Shown: positions 23,501 through 34,438 of the stretch, in pieces
Layout of the letters: each line of letters starts with the position of its first letter
How positions within the stretch are numbered: position 1 is the first letter of the stretch
Source: Bradysia coprophila
Lineage: Eukaryota > Arthropoda > Insecta > Diptera > Sciaridae
DNA: 64,000 bases
NCBI RefSeq assembly: GCF_014529535.1
Contig: NC_050738.1
Coordinates: 14,152,062 to 14,216,061, forward strand
Reading direction: 5' to 3'
Made by a program: the position numbers and the translations under genes
The notes under the pieces: generated by a model
The model's input: the letters and a program-made list of their open reading frames with translations, nothing else
Databases searched by the model: none
Told to the model about the DNA's origin: nothing

Positions 23501-26500
23501 CTTGCAATCACGAAGCGATAGACTAGTGTAGTACCCGGCTTCGCTCGGGAATATTTTAATGACAAAATATTACGTTACATTTCGTAAAAGGATAGAAAAG
23601 GATAGGCATCCCTAGGAACCAACAGAACAACTCTTGAGTTGTGCTAATACATTCCCAATCATTTAAAAAAAAAAGTTTGGTGGAGGTAGTGGAACTCGCG
23701 TCAACTTCGTCGCCAACCAACATCCAGCTGAAAGAGGTGCCAGCGACATGTACCCTAGGAATGAACTAAACGCATTTACGTTCCATTTCGTAAAAGGATG
23801 AATTCCCTAGGAACCAACAAAACGCCTTTACGGCCTCAATCTCAACTCAACTGAACAACTCTTGAGTTGTGCTAATATATTCCCAATCATTTAAAAAAAA
23901 AGTTTGGTGCAGGTCGTGGAACTCGTGTCAACTTCGTCGCCAACCAACATCCAGCTGGAAGAGGTGCCAGCGACATGTACCACATTTCTATCGGTAGTTT
24001 ATTATTTTTTATCTGTAATATTGTATTTTTCTATCGGTCGAATATAATATTCCAAATATTTTCATGCGTAAAAAGTTTATTCTTCCTATAAAATTTTGCC
24101 ACGAATCAAAAATAAATTTTCACCAAAAAATAATTTCACGCGTCAAAAATAATTTTTTCACAAAAAATATTTTCATTCTCCAAAAATATTTTCATGTGTT
24201 GAAAATGTTTGATGCGCCAAAAATAAATTTTCCCAAAAATTTTTTTACACGCGTCATAGAAAAATGTTTTTTTTTTATATTTTAACGTGTCAAAAATAAA
24301 TTTTCCACAAAAAAAATTTCACGTGTCAAAAATTTTCGCATTAAAGTGAAAAAAATTTCGCGCGTTCTTCCTAACTTTTCCTCATTTATAGTCGGTATAC
24401 CAAGTTTCAAGTCTGTAGGACTTTCCGTCTATAGGACAAACAAACAAACCAATAAACCAACAAACAAACATTAAACTTTATATTATAGTTTTTGCTTTTT
24501 CTCTATGAACGGTGTTATGCTACAATGCAACCAGAAGGTCTCATTGACGCAGTACCAAAATTGAAAAATAAGCAAAACTTCAAGTGCCAATAAGTCTAAA
24601 ATGGACACTTTTTCTTACCTGTATGGACTTTTCCTAATAAACAAAAATTCTTTGTCAGAGAATTTGTTCAAATTCTTCACTTAATTGCATCGACTAAAAT
24701 CGACGTTTTTCAGATCTGTACACGGAAAACTTCACAATTGGACGCGATAAAATGTGCCAATGGGCGATCACTGCACAAGATGTACCGCACAAATTCTGGG
24801 ACCGCATATCGAAAATGCACTGCAGAATCGTCAAAGATCTTTCCGACGTTTCTAATCCAGTATACGTTGAGGTAGGCCGGAACGAAATTATTTCAAAACG
24901 AATTTGTCTAAAACCATTAAATTTATCGAAAACAAATAGGATCTGTCCAGGAATGGCACCTTCGTAAACGGAGAATTGATTGGAATGCACCGTAGACGAA
25001 TCCTCAAATCGGACGATGTGATTGCATTCAACGAACCGTCAAATAGAATATTTCACTTCGACAATTCATATCAGGAGTCCCATGGCTTACCTGAAGATGT
25101 TTTTTCACGATACCACGTTGGCAAGCAATTGGGATCCGGTGCACAGGGTATGGTTCGCTTAGTTATGGATCGGCGAACCTGCGAATGTTTCGCTATGAAA
25201 CAAGTCAACAAAAGTGGATCAACCAACACTCTTGGTTCTGTTAATGATGAAAAGATTCATCGGGAAGTAGAGATCATGCGGAAATTAAATCACCCAAACA
25301 TTATTCGATGCAAGGAAGTGATTATGAAACCGAACGCAGTTTATATGGTATGTTAATGACTTAAGTGAGAATCAGAGACAGAGACAAGAATTACAATTTC
25401 ACTTTTCCGACAGATTCTGGAATTGATGGAAGGTGGTGACTTGCTCCATCGTCTTCAACGCGAGAAGCATTTGTCAGTCGACAATTCACGATACTATTTC
25501 CTTCAGCTGTGCCGAGCTGTGAAATACCTTCACGACAAGAACATTACTCATCGGGATATTAAGCCAGGTAAACGAGGCGAAGTAAATTTGTATGAGACCA
25601 AACACTCAAGCGATTTTCCTTCTTTTTTATTGTAGACAACATACTTCTGCTTGACCACCACGACAGAACCAATTTGAAGTTGTCAGATTTTGGACTCAGC
25701 AAGCTGTTGCAGGAAAATTCGTTGCTACAAACTATGTGTGGTACTCCGTTGTATGTGTCACCGGGTAAGTCTGAATATCAATTTCTTAGGCATGTTTTTA
25801 CGGTTTGAGGCTGTGTCTTGAAAGTCTTAGTTTTTCTACAATAACCTAGACGGTCCCTAAATACTCCCTTTATTAAATGGTTTGATTTAACCTTGAAAGT
25901 TGCGTCCTCTTAACTCCTACTACTCCTATTAAAGACAAAAAGCTTATGATGTTTTCAGAACTGAAATGATGAAAACTAAATTCGTAGTTATCTACTGTCG
26001 TGGTGTCTAATTTCGTTAGAGCTTAGGTCATTGGGGCATAAACTTCTCTCAATCCATCTAAAACAATTGACAATGGATATTAGAAAATTTCTTAAGGCAC
26101 AGTGATATGAACTGATCGCACTACCTGAAATAGTTGACAGGACATTGATAATGTTACCAAATCTGGACCAATGAGGAAGAACATAATTACTTGTCAGTGT
26201 CGGTCGAGCGAAATTTTAAAACTTTTTCTTTCTGCCCTTTTCAAATAGAAATTCTCATGACGGCCGGCAGAGGAACCTACACATCTAAAGTGGACATATG
26301 GAGCTTGGGCGTCGTTCTTTACGCCATGCTCAGCGGCACTTTACCGTTCACAAACGACGGCCATACGGTGGCACAGACACTCATCAAAACTGGTCAGTTT
26401 AACTTCAAGAAGCCACAATTTGAGTTTGTTCCCGAAACAGCCAAACAGCTGATCAAACAAATGTTGACGGTGAATCCGTCGAAACGACCGACCATCGACG

Positions 26501-26628
26501 ATGTTATAATGCATCCGTGGCTGCAGGAAGAAGACAATGATTTTAATGGATATTTCGATAAGATTTTGTACACCGATGAGGCTTTGCGTGAGCCGCCAGC
26601 GAAACGACGACGCATTGAATGGATCTAA
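20576..26628 (+). CDS. lok: Checkpoint kinase Chk2 (loki)
   Basis: Six exons: 20576-20765, 24714-24871, 24940-25347, 25414-25567, 25636-25764, 26249-26628. GT/AG borders and phases all agree, giving 472 aa, close to Drosophila Loki. It is the nuclear Ser/Thr kinase that relays ATM/ATR signals after DNA breaks. The N-terminus has the SQ/TQ cluster (SQDLTQTQTQDG, ASQAESQ) that ATM-type kinases phosphorylate. An FHA domain follows at about 64-155 with TIGRD (71-75), H90 region and RNGTFVNG (120-127). The kinase domain from about 174 has GSGAQGMV, AMK with Lys203, HRDIKPDN (298-305), DFG (321-323) and the activation segment TMCGTPLYVSPE. The tail PPAKRRRIEWI carries a likely nuclear localisation signal. 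Intron 1 (20766-24713) is 3.9 kb and full of repeats, while the others are 66-484 nt. All catalytic residues are present. Identification is secure. Confidence 0.95.
22970..23419. mobile_element. hAT-like element relic, ATTAAATGG repeats, in Chk2 intron 1
   Basis: The right end is GGAAGTGCGTCACCCCTCG, which inverted reads CGAGGGGTGACGCAC, the same terminal word as the elements at 9939 and 12136. Both ends carry tandem GGATTAAAT units (22974-23052 and about 23198-23401). The flank CTCTGGTT after the right end resembles CTCTGGTA on the left (22949-22956), with one mismatch, but the left inverted terminus itself is lost. Non-coding. Confidence 0.6.
23524..24488 (+). repeat. Retroposon-like repeat with internal duplication, Chk2 intron 1
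   Basis: It opens TAGTGTAGTACCCGGCTTCG, a word common at the boundaries of insect RTE/SINE-type repeats, and closes with ACAAACAAACAAACCAATAA followed by TTTATATTATAG. Inside, about 200 bp are duplicated (about 23575-23757 and 23780-23980, sharing AACTCTTGAGTTGTGCTAAT and GAGGTGCCAGCGACATGTAC). A string of CGTGTCAAAAATAAATTTTC-like units runs over 24060-24340. The class is inferred from the termini only. Confidence 0.5.
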
Positions 26629-28110
26629 GTTTTTTTTTTGTCGTTTTATGGATTCCGCGTGATAAAATTTCAGGAATGCAATGGAAAAGTAATGAACTGT
26701 AAATAGGGATTTTGGAAGTGCCTTGCCGCAATTTTGTGTAGTAAGTATTGCAAGCATTTTGTTTTGTTTTTTGTCGTTGTTTAGTGCGATCGAAATAAGT
26801 AACTCGAAATATTTTTTTTTATATTGTAATAAGATTCTGTCATTTATTCATTCGTTTATTTCATTCTATTCTATTTTACTGAAGAAATTGTAGTTTTTTG
26901 CGTATTAATTTTTCTTTATATAAATACCAATCAGACAGACAACAAAAACCAAAAAAACGAACAAAAAAAGAGCCAAAAGATACGAAAATGTGGCCATATT
27001 TATCAATAATTCGAAAATATTTTTGAATACCTTTAATGAGATTTAATGTACGATTACCAGCAAAGTTAATTTTAGTTAAGGAAGTACCTGTGTAGGTAGT
27101 GTTACTACTACTATTGTAGTATGATCTACTTATTGTGAACAGTACAAAAATAAAGTATTCACTAAAATGCACAATCTATAATGTTTAACGTATACACTTT
27201 GTGTACCATATTTTAAATGAACTTAATGCTAAAATTGAACGATATGTATGCGTTAATTGTAATCAAGATTTTGTCTTTTTCTCGATTAATCGAGTCAAGG
27301 GGAAGGGGGGAACACATTATATTTAACTTTATACGGAAATATTCCACCCATTTTGTAAATTGAATTCGTTAATAAAACCTATGAAGAGGAGCGAATTTTG
27401 TGATTTTTGCAAACTAAATATTTACGATTCCCATGAAGAATCGTCAAAGTCAAATTGACAAAAAAAAATCGACAGTGTGTTTCCAAAGGTAAACAAACTG
27501 TAAAACAAATAAAATTCAGAGTGTGAAAATGACTGACCTCTGGAAATCTGAGAGTCGACTGACTTTTGAGACTTCGCTTCAATTCTATGGCTTACATCAC
27601 TAGCAACACCAAACCTTCATTAATGTTTTCAAATAAAATCGGGCTAGTTTCAAAATGACTGAGGCAAAGGCGGATCCCCAAAATTGTAATAAAGCTCTGA
27701 TCCGGGCGGCTTATGATTAATCTAGGCCTTTTTTTGAGAATTTGTTTTTGAAATTTTAGGAATTTGTGTTAGGAGTTTTTGGGAATTTGAAGCTTTTATT
27801 CCGGAATTTAAAGATTTAAGATTTTTAGGAAAGACCTGTAGTGACATATTTTTGGCCGAGACATTCTTTACGAGGCATCGATGCTTTGCTGAAATGCATA
27901 CATTTGGGCCTTTTTTAAATATTGGATTTTAGTTTACGTTTGATTATATCTTCCACCAGTCGTTTGACCATGGTCTACAAACTGCTACAACCAAACGTAT
28001 TATTTGTTGAACGCTACCACAGTCGTGGTCTTTATGGCGGTCGTAAATTTTTCAAAAAGTATTCTGATGAAAGGATATCATCAACTATGAAATACTAGTA
28101 CTCAAGCTAA
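26629..28110. other. 3' flank of the Chk2 gene
   Basis: Candidate plus-strand AATAAA signals are at 27149-27154 and 27371-27376. The first is about 520 nt past the stop. No other gene is recognised; short open frames here lack domains. Confidence 0.35.
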
Positions 28111-28440
28111 GCATCGATGCGAAATTTAATTACCTTAATTACCGGAGCAACTCGTATAATTGCCGGATTCTCCACATTTCCTTTCAATTCCGTTAAATTC
28201 CTTTCAATTTATTTCAATTCCCATCAATTCTGTCAATTTCTTTTTCATGCTTCGGGGCCGAAAATGAGGGCAATTTTTCGAATTTTCTCGGGTTTCCGGC
28301 CCTCTGCATGAAAACTCACATGTGCACCTGTTTGGGACGGTTGATTTAAGGCACTTTCGCTTGTAAGCCTCACTTCGTTCGGCCTACAATCCGCGAAATT
28401 GCCTAAAATCAATCGTCCAAAACAGGTACACAAATGACTA
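28111..28440. mobile_element. Relic related to the 9939-11646 hAT-like element
   Basis: CCTTTCAATTCCGTTAAATT and similar units (28180-28245) are complements of the GGAATTGAAAGG repeat. The palindrome at 28321-28431 (arms CACCTGTTTGGGACGGTTGAT and ATCAATCGTCCAAAACAGGT, core GGCACTTTCGC/GCGAAATTGCC) matches the hairpin at 10771-10864. No terminal CGAGGGGT or duplication remains. Confidence 0.6.
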
Positions 28441-28867
28441 TTACATTCGCCTTCCATCGAAAGTACGACTTTAAATCGAATTCGCATATTTAGAAAATGT
28501 CAAAATGTTCACCGCTAACACATAGACAAATTTGTAATCTCTAGGGATGAAATATTGGAATTTGTAATCTCTAGGGATGAAATATTGGAAATTGTTAACC
28601 TAGAGTTAACAAACTGGAAAGCGCCGTGTATATGATACAAATCGATCATAATTGTAGTAGACATAGCAAACTGAGAGACTTCTCTCTCTCTTCAAAAACG
28701 AATGCTGTCAAGAATCGTTGTCGTGTTGTTGCAATTTTTTTGTGTGCTATTGAAGTGATCGACATATTTTGTGTTTGTTTGGTGCTTAGTTTTCGATTAA
28801 ATTGATAATTTTTGGTGTTTTTCGTGATTTTCGATGAAAGGCGAATGTAAAAGCCATTAAATGACTC

Positions 28868-29007
28868 GGGTCGAAAAAGATTTTTAAAAATTCTCGGTGT
28901 ATGTGTGAGCTGAGAGGGTATTGTAACATGAGAATGCGTGTTTGTGAACCGAGGTTTACCGAGGCTCACACATACACCGAGAATTTTTAAAAATCTTTTT
29001 TCGACCC
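28868..29007. repeat. 140-bp inverted repeat
   Basis: Arms GGGTCGAAAAAGATTTTTAA and AAATCTTTTTTCGACCC, continued by TTCTCGGTGTATGTGTGAGC against GCTCACACATACACCGAGAA, pair almost perfectly around about 50 bp. Just outside lies AACTATTACATG (29022-29033), a word also found beside the related repeat near 63541. Confidence 0.65.
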
Positions 29008-29432
29008 ATGTGATTTAAATAACTATTACATGCTACATGCGTCGAAAACCGTACTTGATTTTTTCATCACTAGACCCAAGTTTTCCCAAGGAAAATTGGA
29101 TCGTGTGCTGAAAAAATCTCATTACAATACGTGTGACAAATCATGCTTTGTACCAACCGAGAATTGGAATAGACAAGAGCACAAAAAATCATAATTTTCA
29201 TTGTAAACAATCACTCTTCAAATTTGATCGATCACATTACTTTGCATTTTCTCAAACGAATGCTGTAACAACTCATACAAATTCCATATCAACACTGCTT
29301 TGAGTGTCGTAATATCACATCAAACGGGTGCTGAAATAAGTCACTTTACAACGCTAAAATGATTGCTGAAAAGAGTCGTATTTCAATTCTCGGTGGCACA
29401 AAACCCATTACATAACTCGGGATAAAAGTGAA

Positions 29433-29502
29433 AAGTCTCGTTTTCGTGTGTTTATTGACCTTGGCTTCGCCTCGGATCAACAAAATTCACACGAAAACTC
29501 TA
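29433..29502. repeat. Short hairpin repeat, GGTCAATAAACACACG type
   Basis: Holds CGTGTGTTTATTGACCTTGG, then CTTCGCCTCGGATCAACAAA and CACACG, which can fold on itself. Related copies are near 2676-2720, 22216-22255 and 63608-63660. Confidence 0.5.
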
Positions 29503-29544
29503 CTGTTCATCTTTTTAACCCTAGTCATGTAAAATACTATTAAT

Positions 29545-29815
29545 TCCTGTGAGGGATTCTTCTGAAAAACAGAAGACCGAAACCGGAGGTATTTTCTATT
29601 GGAATTTTTTATATGAACCCAGTAAGGTATTCAACCCCAGAAGCCAAAACCACTTTCAAAAAAATTCTTCGAAGCTTGTGTGGCTAGGGTGAGATGATCA
29701 AAAACCGAAAACTTGCACTTTTCTTACAAAAATTTCTCCAGTTACACGAGCCGTACAGGGTCGTGTGGGTGTCATTAGTAAGGTAATTGCATCTACTTCA
29801 AGGGCAAATAGGGTC
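29545..29815 (+). repeat. Dispersed repeat X, copy 2
   Basis: Collinear with 18841-19110: GGGATTCTTCTGAAAAACAG, CCAGAAGCCAAAACCACTTT, TTCTTCGAAGCTTGTGTGGC, ACACGAGCCGTACAGGGTCG. It lacks the fold-back extension of copy 1 and ends near 29815. Confidence 0.7.
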
Positions 29816-29939
29816 TGTTATTCCTTATGTCTCTCAGTGCGCAACTGTTACAGTTTTCCATTTGAATTTTATTCTGAATCTGCTTAATTATGCAGAGACT
29901 AGAAAAAAACGTGTAGGTTCGTTTTTTCAAGGGGCGCTT

Positions 29940-29945
29940 TTTATT
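29940..29945 (-). terminator. Poly(A) signal candidate for the 30118-31422 gene
   Basis: Minus-strand AATAAA about 170 nt past the stop of the unrecognised minus-strand gene. Confidence 0.4.
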
Positions 29946-30117
29946 TGTTAAACTTTACAAAATAACATCCAGAGAAAATAAACGCAACACCAGTGACATT
30001 AAAATTAGGATTTAATTTACGATTAGCATTGCAATTTGTGGTTAACTATCTATGTCAATCTATCGTTTCCATAGTAAATTCTTAACTTTAATGTCATTGT
30101 AAGACACAAATCCAATT

Positions 30118-31422
30118 CTACATTAAAATAAAATACTCAAATGTTCTTCGGAACAAATCTTTCACATAGCCTCGCATACAACGGCCCAATGCAGAACTTT
30201 TCACAGCTTTTTCATCGAACCCGAAACTTTCTAAAATAATTTTTTCGAAATCAAATGTGTTACTATCATCATCACCAGCACCTTTTTCGTCGGCATTGCT
30301 ATTTGAATTTTTATTTAAATCTAATGTAGGAGTATCATCCGATGAAGGCGACATATCATCTTGATAGTCTGTTGAAAATTGTCTTGGGCCTACGTACATA
30401 ACGGAAAATTTATTCGGTTTTGCATCTCGCTTATGACTTTCTTCAATATTTAAATTATTTTCAAGCCCGGCTAATGCTTGGAAAAAGTTTCCATTTTTTT
30501 CAGCTTCGGGTAGATCAAATATGTTCGCCGATGTTGTTGGTCTTGTTACTGATGATGATGACGACGATGACGAATCTGCTGCTGGCACATTATAATTCTC
30601 TGAATGTTTTGTTTCAAACTTTATCGAATCGAATGGAGTTTCTAATGATGGGAAAGATTTATTTGCGTCATATTCGGTCGCATTGATTGAATTGGAAAGG
30701 AAATTATTTTTATCGAATTTTAATGTGTCCATGCTTCGCGTACTTGGAGAAAAGTCATTAAAACTTTGTGCCTTCACCTCCAATTCATTACCATAATTTT
30801 GTGTTACGCTGAATTTTCGGTTCGACTGATGGTTGGCATCACGATGATTCGAAAAATATGAACCGAATTTTTCCATGTAATTAAAATTCCCGTCGTTATA
30901 ATTATAAAGTGATGGTTTTACATGATTTATTGGCCTTGACGATGATATGCTTGATGAAGAACTTGCCGGTGCTGATAATATTGTTGGTGCTGTTGTTCGT
31001 GATGGTGAAAAGGACGAAGTTACATCGTGCCATGTCATCTCAGCCACTTTTATACCGATTCTCTGTTGTTCGTTTTGAATGTCTTGCCGATTTTCATTAA
31101 TCATTTCAGTAATGTAGCCATAAATTGCAAAATATAAACTTCGCAGATAGTTTGCTACATTTTCGTATGATAAGCGCATTTGCATTAATTCCGGATACAA
31201 TGTCCTCGTATATTTGAAAATGCAGTTCCCCAATGCCAATTCAGGATGGTACCTATAACAATAACGCAGCATTAAATACGGGGCTATGTTTGTTGTAAGT
31301 GTATGGGCACATATAATAAATTTCAATATTACCAGTTGTACGAATGTACGAAACCTTTCACCAAAAAACGTATACCATCAAATGCACTACGTAGCGCTGA
31401 TATAAATCTCGCCTGTCTGGAA
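30118..31422 (-). CDS. Unrecognised Ser/Asn-rich protein, 3' exons
   Basis: Two exons, 31422-31333 and 31252-30118, joined in phase across an 80-nt GTAATA/ATAG intron. The acceptor before 31422 is TATATTTTCAG, so at least one more exon lies upstream. The N-terminal part (RFISALRSAFDGIRFLVKGF, then HSYNWYHPELALGNCIFKYT, TLYPELMQMRLSYENVANYL) is compact with several aromatic and hydrophobic runs. From about residue 110 of this stretch it turns into a long low-complexity region rich in Ser, Asn and Asp. It ends LFRRTFEYFILM. No known domain recognised. The uninterrupted 378-codon last exon and in-phase intron argue for a real gene. The frame has no good ATG near 31326, so the start must be elsewhere, possibly the signal-peptide exon at 47161-47321. 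Confidence 0.65.
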
Positions 31423-31874
31423 CTGAAAATATATTTGTCAATAAATATTTTTATAAAACACATACAGCACACATTTGGGAATTTAAACCTTTAAAGAGCA
31501 TTTTAAAGCGTATCGCTGTTACAATAATTGAATCTGTTACTCCTTTTGCTTAAAATATCACCTAACCGTCGATGCAATATATATTACTTCATTCATATTA
31601 GCATATGGTACACTAGACAAAGTATATCCCTCATTTAACCTGGTACAGACGACAAGCGTATAACCAGTAATATTATCGGGTCTATTACTTCCATCGATCA
31701 AAGTATTTTCAATCGGTTGATTTCAAATCTTGTACTTCGATTTTTTAGCCCCGTACGAAGTACTGGGGGCTTATAAGATTAATATGCCGTTTGTAACATG
31801 TCGAATTGGAAGCAGCCAGTAAGGGCAAAGCATTTGGTTATGTTCATAGATGACAAATACGCAATAAAAAAAAT

Positions 31875-32020
31875 GTCCGTCCGTCCGTCCGTCCGTCCGT
31901 CCGTCCGTCCGTCCGTCCGTCCGTCCGTCCGTCCGTCCGTCCGTCCGTCCGTCCGTCCGTCCGTCCGTCCGTCCGTCCGTCCGTCCGTCCGTCCGTCCGT
32001 CCGTCCGTCCGTCCGTCCGT
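31875..32020. repeat. (CCGT)n microsatellite, about 36 units
   Basis: 146 bp of uninterrupted CCGT tetranucleotides follow AAAAAAATGT. Sister elements carry only a few GTCTGTCC/GACAGACGG units at the equivalent place (about 15693-15720 and 34258-34271). Confidence 0.97.
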
Positions 32021-32204
32021 GACCCCTCTAGCTAGAGTAAATCACAACCTTTTTTCAAAATTCTTTTTTTCCCCGATTGGTATGGACAAAAGTAAGGTCA
32101 AGTTCGAAAATGGGCATGGTAGGGCCGGCCCTTCCAGAGCTAGGGCCCTATAGGTGTTTTTCAGTCTTTCGAACATTGTTTTAGGGTAAGATGCAATGTG
32201 GGCT

Positions 32205-32795
32205 TGTTGGGATGGCTCAAAGGTCGGTACTCGGCCCTAAGTGTTTTTTGCACATAAATCGAGTAAATCTCATCCGATTTTGCTAGATTTAGTTTTTTAT
32301 GAAAGGTAATTGAATACCGAAAAGAACGTGTCGAAAAAAGTTTCAAATTTGGGCCCTTGGACTAAGGCCGCTACTCGGCCCTAAGTGTTTTTTGCACATA
32401 AATCGAGTAAATCTCATCCGATTTTGCTAGATTTAGTTTTTTATGGAAGGTAATTGAATACCGAAAAGAACGTGGCAAAAAAAGGTTCAAATTTGGTCCC
32501 TTGGACTAAGGCCGCTACTCGGCCCTAAGTGTTTTTTGCACATTGTTCGAGTAAATCTCATCCGATTTTGCTAGTTTTTGATTTATATGGAAGGTAACTA
32601 CCAATACCAAAAAATACCAAAAAGAATTTGGTGAAAAAAATTTCAAATTTGGTCCCTTGGACTAAGGCCGCTTTGTGGCCCTATGTGATTTTTGCGCATA
32701 AATTGAGAATATTTCATCAGATTTTGCTACTTTTTGTTTCGTTTGACAGATAATTTAATACCGAAAGAAAATTGGTAAAAAAAGTTGTAAGTTCG
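32205..32795. repeat. 144-bp tandem repeat, about four units
   Basis: The marker ACTCGGCCCTAAGTGTTTTT recurs at 32229, 32373 and 32517, an exact 144-bp period. A fourth, diverged unit (TTTGTGGCCCTATGTGATTT) starts near 32673 after a 12-bp gain. Each unit contains GAGTAAATCTCATCCGATTT and TTGGACTAAGGCCGCT. Confidence 0.9.
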
Positions 32796-33455
32796 GATTT
32801 TAAAAATTACATCGTAAACTTTTGTTTTATACTTGAGAAGTACTTCGTACGGGCTTTTGTAATTGCGCTAAGCGCAATTTTAAAGATGAACGCTAACAGT
32901 TAATTTACAAAAATACACAATGATGTCAAGAAGTACGCAATAAGGTTACGGAAGCATTTTGATATCGGACGAATAAGGGTTACGGGCTTATTAGGGCTAG
33001 AGACGTATAATGGTTTCGGGCAAAATAGGTTTACGGGTCGTACGGGGCTCAGTCGCAGCACACGCTCCGACTGTTCTGATGCCTTGTTTAACGTACATTT
33101 TACTACATAAAAGATCATATTATCCAGAGCATGTCATTATTTTTGTCGTCGTTATCGATAACAGATGAATAGCCGTATGTGATAGGTTAGGAGCTAGACG
33201 TCGTTTTCGGTAACAGATGGCTTGACTAGAAATCAAGACATAGCAATTTGAGGCTTATTTAGTTTTTTTTTTAAATAAGTAAAAAAGTGGTCTGTGGTGA
33301 CTGTGGAGAATTTTCATTTTCTCAAAGTTTTCACAAATTTCCATATTGCTAAAGATGTGCTAAAAGTTGAAAAGTTATCCTTTTGTCCGATCGGCATGGA
33401 GTATTTCAGAAAATCGGACTAGCAACTGTTACACATTGAAAACATAGCTGATGCC

Positions 33456-34394
33456 GACCCGTACGAAACACCTATTCACACCTATTCACATCAAAAGCCT
33501 TTAATGTGGAACTCTTCATTTCTCTTACTTCATTTTCTTCTCTACTGAAAAGCTATTCGCCTTTTAAAATCACTTACATTATCTACTCTTTGACTTGTTA
33601 TTATATAGAAAAAAATTGCCAGAGGCAATATAGACAGCCCCATATGAAGTCAACTTTCATAAATAAATATAATAAATATATAAATAAACATTTCATAGAT
33701 GAATATGCTATTATATAGCTCTATATGCCTGTATATAGCTCAATATAGCTGAATATAGTTGTATATAGATGTCCATATTCATGTTCACTGTACGGCCGAG
33801 TAGCCAGATAAGAGCTCACTCCAAGAGACCTAGCTCGCGCTCCTGTGAACATAATTTCATAAACTTTTTTTCCCCTGATTGATCAATACCTATCTAATAA
33901 AACAAAAACAGACGAAATATGTTGAAATTTGGCAGACCTACAAGCAAAAACTCCTTGCCGCCCTGTGCCTGGTTCACATCAAGGGGTCTTCTAACTCACG
34001 AGTCGGTCATCCGATTTCTATAAACCTTTTTTTTGTCGATCGGTATTGTAAATATCTTTCATTTCATGTATCACTTACAAATGGAGCGTTTAAATATCTG
34101 GAGATAACTTTGAAAAACCCTAAAGCACCTATTGAGCTCCAGCTCGGGCGGGGTCGACCCAAAATCACTCAACTTTGAACTTAGCCTCTCTTTTGATGTT
34201 ACCAAACAGGGAAGAAAAGAATTTTAGAAATCAGACGTGTTTTACTCAAGTTATCGTGCAGACAGACGGACATTTTTTTCGTTGATTTGGCATCTATGTA
34301 CAACCACAATAGGTTTCCACTTACTCAGAGAGTCCGATTCGACGTGACGTGTTACAAGCGTAAACCTATAATACCCCAGTACTTCGTACGGGTC
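33456..34394. mobile_element. DNA-transposon-like element, GACCCGTACGAA termini, copy B
   Basis: Has the same inverted ends and block order as 14629-15846 but is about 280 bp shorter. It lacks the GGCCGCCGGCAGCCATTTTG block (15081-15100 in copy A) and has only one GACAGACGG unit. Short frames read the same degenerate peptides in both copies. No transposase seen. Confidence 0.65.
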
Positions 34395-34438
34395 TAAAAA
34401 CCAAATCATTCGGCAAATAGAAATCCATTGACACGTAC

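Larger units (their letters stand above)
31747..32855. mobile_element. DNA-transposon-like element, copy C, with satellite arrays
   Basis: Begins AGCCCCGTACGAAGTACT and ends AGTACTTCGTACGGGCT, an inverted pair related to the ends of copies A and B. Compared with them it is reversed: GTTTGTAACATGTCGAATT near 31789 is the complement of the right-end motif of A. It contains the CCGT array (31875-32020) and the 144-bp tandem repeats (32205-32795). Non-coding. The open frame through the CCGT array encodes only a repeated PSVR. Confidence 0.65.

Noticed and set aside
28646..28969. Minus-strand frame of 107 codons
   Set aside because: It covers one arm of the inverted repeat 28868-29007 and flanking repeat DNA, with no domain.
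31798..32022. Open frame encoding repeated PSVRPSVRP
   Set aside because: It is the translation of the CCGT microsatellite, which is open in several frames by construction. There is no independent coding evidence.
32205..32795. CRISPR-like array
   Set aside because: The 144-bp units are contiguous tandem copies without unique spacers, in an animal genome. It is a satellite-type repeat.
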